Assembly (NCBI GenBank): GCA_027066595.1
Contig: JAMONG010000227.1
Span: forward strand, 1 to 7,765
Source of the DNA: Sulfurovum sp.
Lineage (GTDB): Bacteria; Campylobacterota; Campylobacteria; Campylobacterales; Sulfurovaceae
Reading direction: 5' to 3'
Length of the DNA stretch: 7,765 nt
This document shows positions 5,441-7,765 of this stretch, in pieces (within the stretch, counting starts at the first letter, position 1; every line of letters begins with the position of its first letter). A program made the position numbers and the translations under genes. The notes beneath the pieces are model-generated. The model was given only the letters and a program-made list of their open reading frames with translations. It was not told where the DNA came from and made no database searches.

Positions 5441-5881
5441 ATGATAGATTTGGATAATCAAACAGACTTAAGCCTTGACCTCCGTAAGTTAGAGCAGATT
5501 GCAGATGCTCTTTCTACCAAAGAGGTAGAACTACTCATCGTAGATGATGAGACTATCGCTTCTCTTAACAGAGAACATAGAGGAAAAGAGTCTATCACCG
5601 ATGTACTCTCTTTTCCATTAGATGCACCCTTTACAGAGCAGTCTATATTTGGTATGCCCTTAGGTTCTATCATCATCGCAGCCTCTTTGGTGAAACAAAA
5701 GGCTACCATATTTGGGCATAGTGAGCAAGATGAGCTTTCTCTACTCTTTATACATGGGATGCTACATCTTCTTGGCTTTGACCATGAGAGTGATGATGGG
5801 GAGATGAGAGCCAGAGAAGAAGTGCTTATCACACAGTTTGATTTACCAAAAAGTCTCATCGTAAGAACAGAGGAGTATTAG
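5441..5881 (+). CDS. ybeY: Endoribonuclease YbeY
   Basis: YbeY is a zinc-dependent single-strand endoribonuclease acting in 16S rRNA maturation and ribosome quality control. The 146-residue protein carries the signature HGMLHLLGFDH with metal-ligand histidines at 105, 109 and 115, followed by the usual acidic MRAREE (122-127). Upstream it has LNREHRGKESITDVLSFP (42-59), matching the family's LNxxYR...TDVLSFP block. The family's LGDIxI strand reads LGSIII (74-79), replacing the usual Asp with Ser. The Shine-Dalgarno site is poor (only GGGT at 5426-5429), so the start is assigned mainly from the N-terminal length. Its stop is one base before the exchanger gene's start, so the two form an operon. 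Confidence 0.95.
   Translation: MIDLDNQTDLSLDLRKLEQIADALSTKEVELLIVDDETIASLNREHRGKESITDVLSFPLDAPFTEQSIFGMPLGSIIIAASLVKQKATIFGHSEQDELSLLFIHGMLHLLGFDHESDDGEMRAREEVLITQFDLPKSLIVRTEEY
5870..5875 (+). promoter_or_regulatory. Strong ribosome-binding site deciding a TTG start
   Basis: GAGGAG lies inside the last codons of ybeY, seven bases before TTG at 5883. This favours the TTG over the first in-frame ATG at 5910, which would remove part of the first transmembrane helix. Confidence 0.75.
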
Positions 5882-5882
5882 T

Positions 5883-6815
5883 TTGAATTTTGTTATATTT
5901 GTTATCGCCATGGGCGTCCTTATTTGGGGTGCTGACCTTATTATCAACCAGAGTGAACGTATCGCTTTAAAGTTTAAAATTCCTGAGTTTATCATAGGGG
6001 CTACCCTCATTGCATTAGGAACGTCTTTACCAGAGATGGCAGCGAGTATCGCAGCATCTTACAATGGCAAACCTGACATCGCCATAGCCAATGTCATAGG
6101 AAGTAACATCCTCAACATTACACTTGTCTTGGCTACAGTATTTCTCATAGCTAAAAAGATAAATCCAAACAGAGACTTCTTTGCAAAAGACAGTACTTGG
6201 GCACTTGTACCTGTACTTGTTTTTATACTGATGATACTAGATGGTGTCATCTCCCGTTTTGATGCTACATTGCTTCTTCTTCTTATGGGTGCATACTTAC
6301 TCTTTTTACTCCAAGATGCTAAAAACATGCCAGAAGATGATTTGGAAGACTTAGATGAGGGAACTTTCTCTTGGGCGAAAACCATTCCTGTACTTATAGG
6401 AGCATTTTTACTTGTTGTCATTGGTGCACACTTTACGGTAGAGAGTGCTTCAGAGATAGCTAAAAGTTTTGGTATCTCAGAGTGGATTATCGGTATTATC
6501 ATGATATCTTTGGGTACATCACTTCCAGAACTCGTTGTAAGTATCTCTGCTGCGGTCAAAGGTAAAGTAGATATGGCGATAGGAAATATCATCGGTTCTA
6601 ACATGGCTAACACTACCGTAGTCCTTGGAGCAGCTGCACTTACAAGCCCTCTAACCATCGATGCTTCTGCTTACATATTTGACATCGCTACGATGATAGT
6701 AGCTACCTTGCTACTGGTATTTATCACTGCCAATAAACTCTATACTAAATCTGCAGGTATCAGCCTCGTTATAATCTTGGGACTCTTTTTACACAATACT
6801 TTGCAAAATATGTAA
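5883..6815 (+). CDS. CaCA-family Na+(K+)/Ca2+ exchanger (YrbG-like)
   Basis: This inner-membrane antiporter (310 residues) has the duplicated alpha-repeats that define the cation/Ca2+ antiporter superfamily. Repeat 1 has GATLIALGTSLPE (39-51) and IANVIGSNILN (68-78). Repeat 2 has GIIMISLGTSLPE (204-216) and IGNIIGSNMAN (233-243). The glutamates at 51 and 216 are the expected ion ligands. About ten membrane helices are predicted, split by a short acidic cytoplasmic loop (147-160, EDDLEDLDE), typical of short prokaryotic members. It starts at TTG one base after the ybeY stop, with the ribosome-binding site within ybeY, so the pair is translationally linked. Export of Ca2+ in exchange for Na+ or H+ is inferred; the coupling ion cannot be read from sequence. 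No clear hairpin terminator follows. Confidence 0.94.
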   Translation: MNFVIFVIAMGVLIWGADLIINQSERIALKFKIPEFIIGATLIALGTSLPEMAASIAASYNGKPDIAIANVIGSNILNITLVLATVFLIAKKINPNRDFFAKDSTWALVPVLVFILMILDGVISRFDATLLLLLMGAYLLFLLQDAKNMPEDDLEDLDEGTFSWAKTIPVLIGAFLLVVIGAHFTVESASEIAKSFGISEWIIGIIMISLGTSLPELVVSISAAVKGKVDMAIGNIIGSNMANTTVVLGAAALTSPLTIDASAYIFDIATMIVATLLLVFITANKLYTKSAGISLVIILGLFLHNTLQNM

Positions 6816-6842
6816 AAAAGTATATTACGTATAAAATTTCCC

Positions 6843-6848
6843 TATAAT
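6843..6848 (+). promoter_or_regulatory. -10 box for the Yip1-like gene
   Basis: A consensus TATAAT lies 22 bases before the ATG, predicting a start near 6855 just ahead of AAGGA (6861-6865). A second TATAAT at 6854-6859 is too close to the ATG to leave a ribosome-binding site in the transcript. The segment TATAAT-AAT-ATTATA (6843-6857) is also an A/T-only dyad. No -35 is visible. Confidence 0.5.
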
Positions 6849-6870
6849 AATATTATAATAAAGGAAAAGA

Positions 6871-7765
6871 ATGAAAAATACACTACTTTATCCATGGATA
6901 AAAATATGGATAAAACCTATTGAAACCTTAAAATTCATGCTCAAAGATGCTCACTCTATAAATATAATACTACTTTTAATCATAGGTATTTTTTTAAACT
7001 CAAATTATGTTACTTGGTACATAGAGTCAAATGATATTAGACTATGGATGAAAATTCTTTCGGGATTCATCCTTTTATTATTTGATGTTTTTTTGATATT
7101 TTTCATCATAAAGGTTTTTAAAGGAGTTGTGTCCCTTAAAGAAATTTTTATGATAACGTTACTCTCTTTTATTCCTATACTTCCTATTAACCTTTTTTTT
7201 ATATTTTTCGATACATATATAGATATTTACAATGATTCTTGGCTTACAATTATTTTAATTCTTTCTACTGTCATTCTTTACCTTTGGTCTTTATTCTTAC
7301 TGATAAAACAAGTAAAATATGTCTCAAAATTTTCAACTGAGAAAAGTATATTCATTATATTTATATTTAATATTATATTTAATATTTTACTATTGAGTAC
7401 ATCTACTATTGATAAAAAAGATCTAAAATCATCTTCGGATTTTAATACTACAGCTTATCTTCTAACAATAGATACATTAGATGAAAATACAGATGAACAA
7501 ATATTGGTTGTATATGTGAAAGAAGGTTATACTACTTTACTTGACAATCATAAAAAATTCAAAACTTACAATAATGGTATACTTCAACGCTTTTTTACTT
7601 CTTCATGGAAAGAAAAATCAATACACACACAAAGTAATCTATGGATAGATTCCTTACAAGGTAAATACTTTGATACAGAAACTTTTGAACCATTCTTTGA
7701 ACAACTCATATTATTAGATACTTTAATGGAAGATAATACTACCAAAGGTAAATTGGCACAAGATA
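6871..7765 (+). CDS. Yip1-like multi-pass membrane protein, C-terminus cut by window edge
   Basis: An ATG at 6871 with AAGGA at 6861-6865 opens a frame that stays open for 298 codons to the right edge, so the gene is partial. Residues 8-23 (PWIKIWIKPIETLKFM) resemble the start of bacterial Yip1-domain proteins, a 'PW..I..KP..T' pattern before the first helix. Five hydrophobic helices follow at about 31-45, 62-82, 92-113, 124-145 and 157-175, with a PxLP turn (101-105) in the third. From about 180 a polar, soluble region of at least 115 residues follows, rich in Asp, Glu, Thr and Asn, with no recognised domain. The gene is far more AT-rich than its neighbours (hand counts of 60-base lines: 9-12 G+C here, 24 in ybeY). 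Family assignment is tentative. Confidence 0.78.
   Translation, partial: MKNTLLYPWIKIWIKPIETLKFMLKDAHSINIILLLIIGIFLNSNYVTWYIESNDIRLWMKILSGFILLLFDVFLIFFIIKVFKGVVSLKEIFMITLLSFIPILPINLFFIFFDTYIDIYNDSWLTIILILSTVILYLWSLFLLIKQVKYVSKFSTEKSIFIIFIFNIIFNILLLSTSTIDKKDLKSSSDFNTTAYLLTIDTLDENTDEQILVVYVKEGYTTLLDNHKKFKTYNNGILQRFFTSSWKEKSIHTQSNLWIDSLQGKYFDTETFEPFFEQLILLDTLMEDNTTKGKLAQD

Noticed and set aside
5458..5859. Minus-strand 133-codon frame opposite ybeY
   Set aside because: It mirrors the coding strand of a firmly identified gene; its Ser-rich translation is typical of antisense shadows.
6059..6658. Minus-strand 199-codon frame opposite the exchanger gene
   Set aside because: It arises from codon bias in a strongly coding membrane-protein gene; it has no start signals and no family resemblance.
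6816..6842. Possible terminator after the exchanger gene
   Set aside because: Only a weak A/T-rich TATATTACGTATA dyad is present, with no GC stem and no following T run.

Overview
The window looks like chromosomal DNA of a free-living member of the Campylobacterota (Epsilonproteobacteria), perhaps near Sulfurovum or Sulfurimonas. This is inferred from moderately low GC, very tight gene packing, AT-rich extended -10 promoters without clear -35 boxes, and the gene types present. No RNA gene, CRISPR array, insertion sequence or phage gene was seen, and no gene-free stretch exceeds about 160 bases.

Left part (1-3192): two tandem minus-strand genes encode secreted DUF1566 (Lcl C-terminal-like) proteins, the first cut by the window edge. 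They are recent enough paralogues to be visibly similar at DNA level. Divergent from them is a two-component system: a multi-pass membrane HisKA_2-type histidine kinase and an OmpR/PhoB-type response regulator, joined by an ATGA overlap. The 155-base divergent intergenic region holds a tandem duplication of about 42 bp, each copy carrying a TGACAYATCCGTT box. One box overlaps the -35 region of each predicted divergent promoter. I infer that the system regulates itself and the DUF1566 genes through these boxes. This is the best candidate for an undescribed module in the window.

Middle part (3189-5383): a divergent homologue of oxygen-dependent coproporphyrinogen III oxidase (HemF) lies tail-to-tail with the regulator. 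A small orphan lipoprotein gene is transcribed divergently from it, and this lies tail-to-tail with queC (7-cyano-7-deazaguanine synthase, queuosine pathway). Both tail-to-tail pairs overlap by exactly four bases at their stop codons.

Right part (5441-7765): ybeY (rRNA-processing endoribonuclease) and a CaCA-family cation/Ca2+ exchanger form a tight operon, the exchanger starting at a TTG with a strong Shine-Dalgarno site inside the ybeY end. A separate, much more AT-rich gene then runs off the right edge: a Yip1-like five-helix membrane protein with a soluble C-terminal part of unknown function.

Apart from the kinase/regulator pair, its likely DUF1566 targets and the ybeY/exchanger pair, the genes appear to be independent housekeeping or orphan units.
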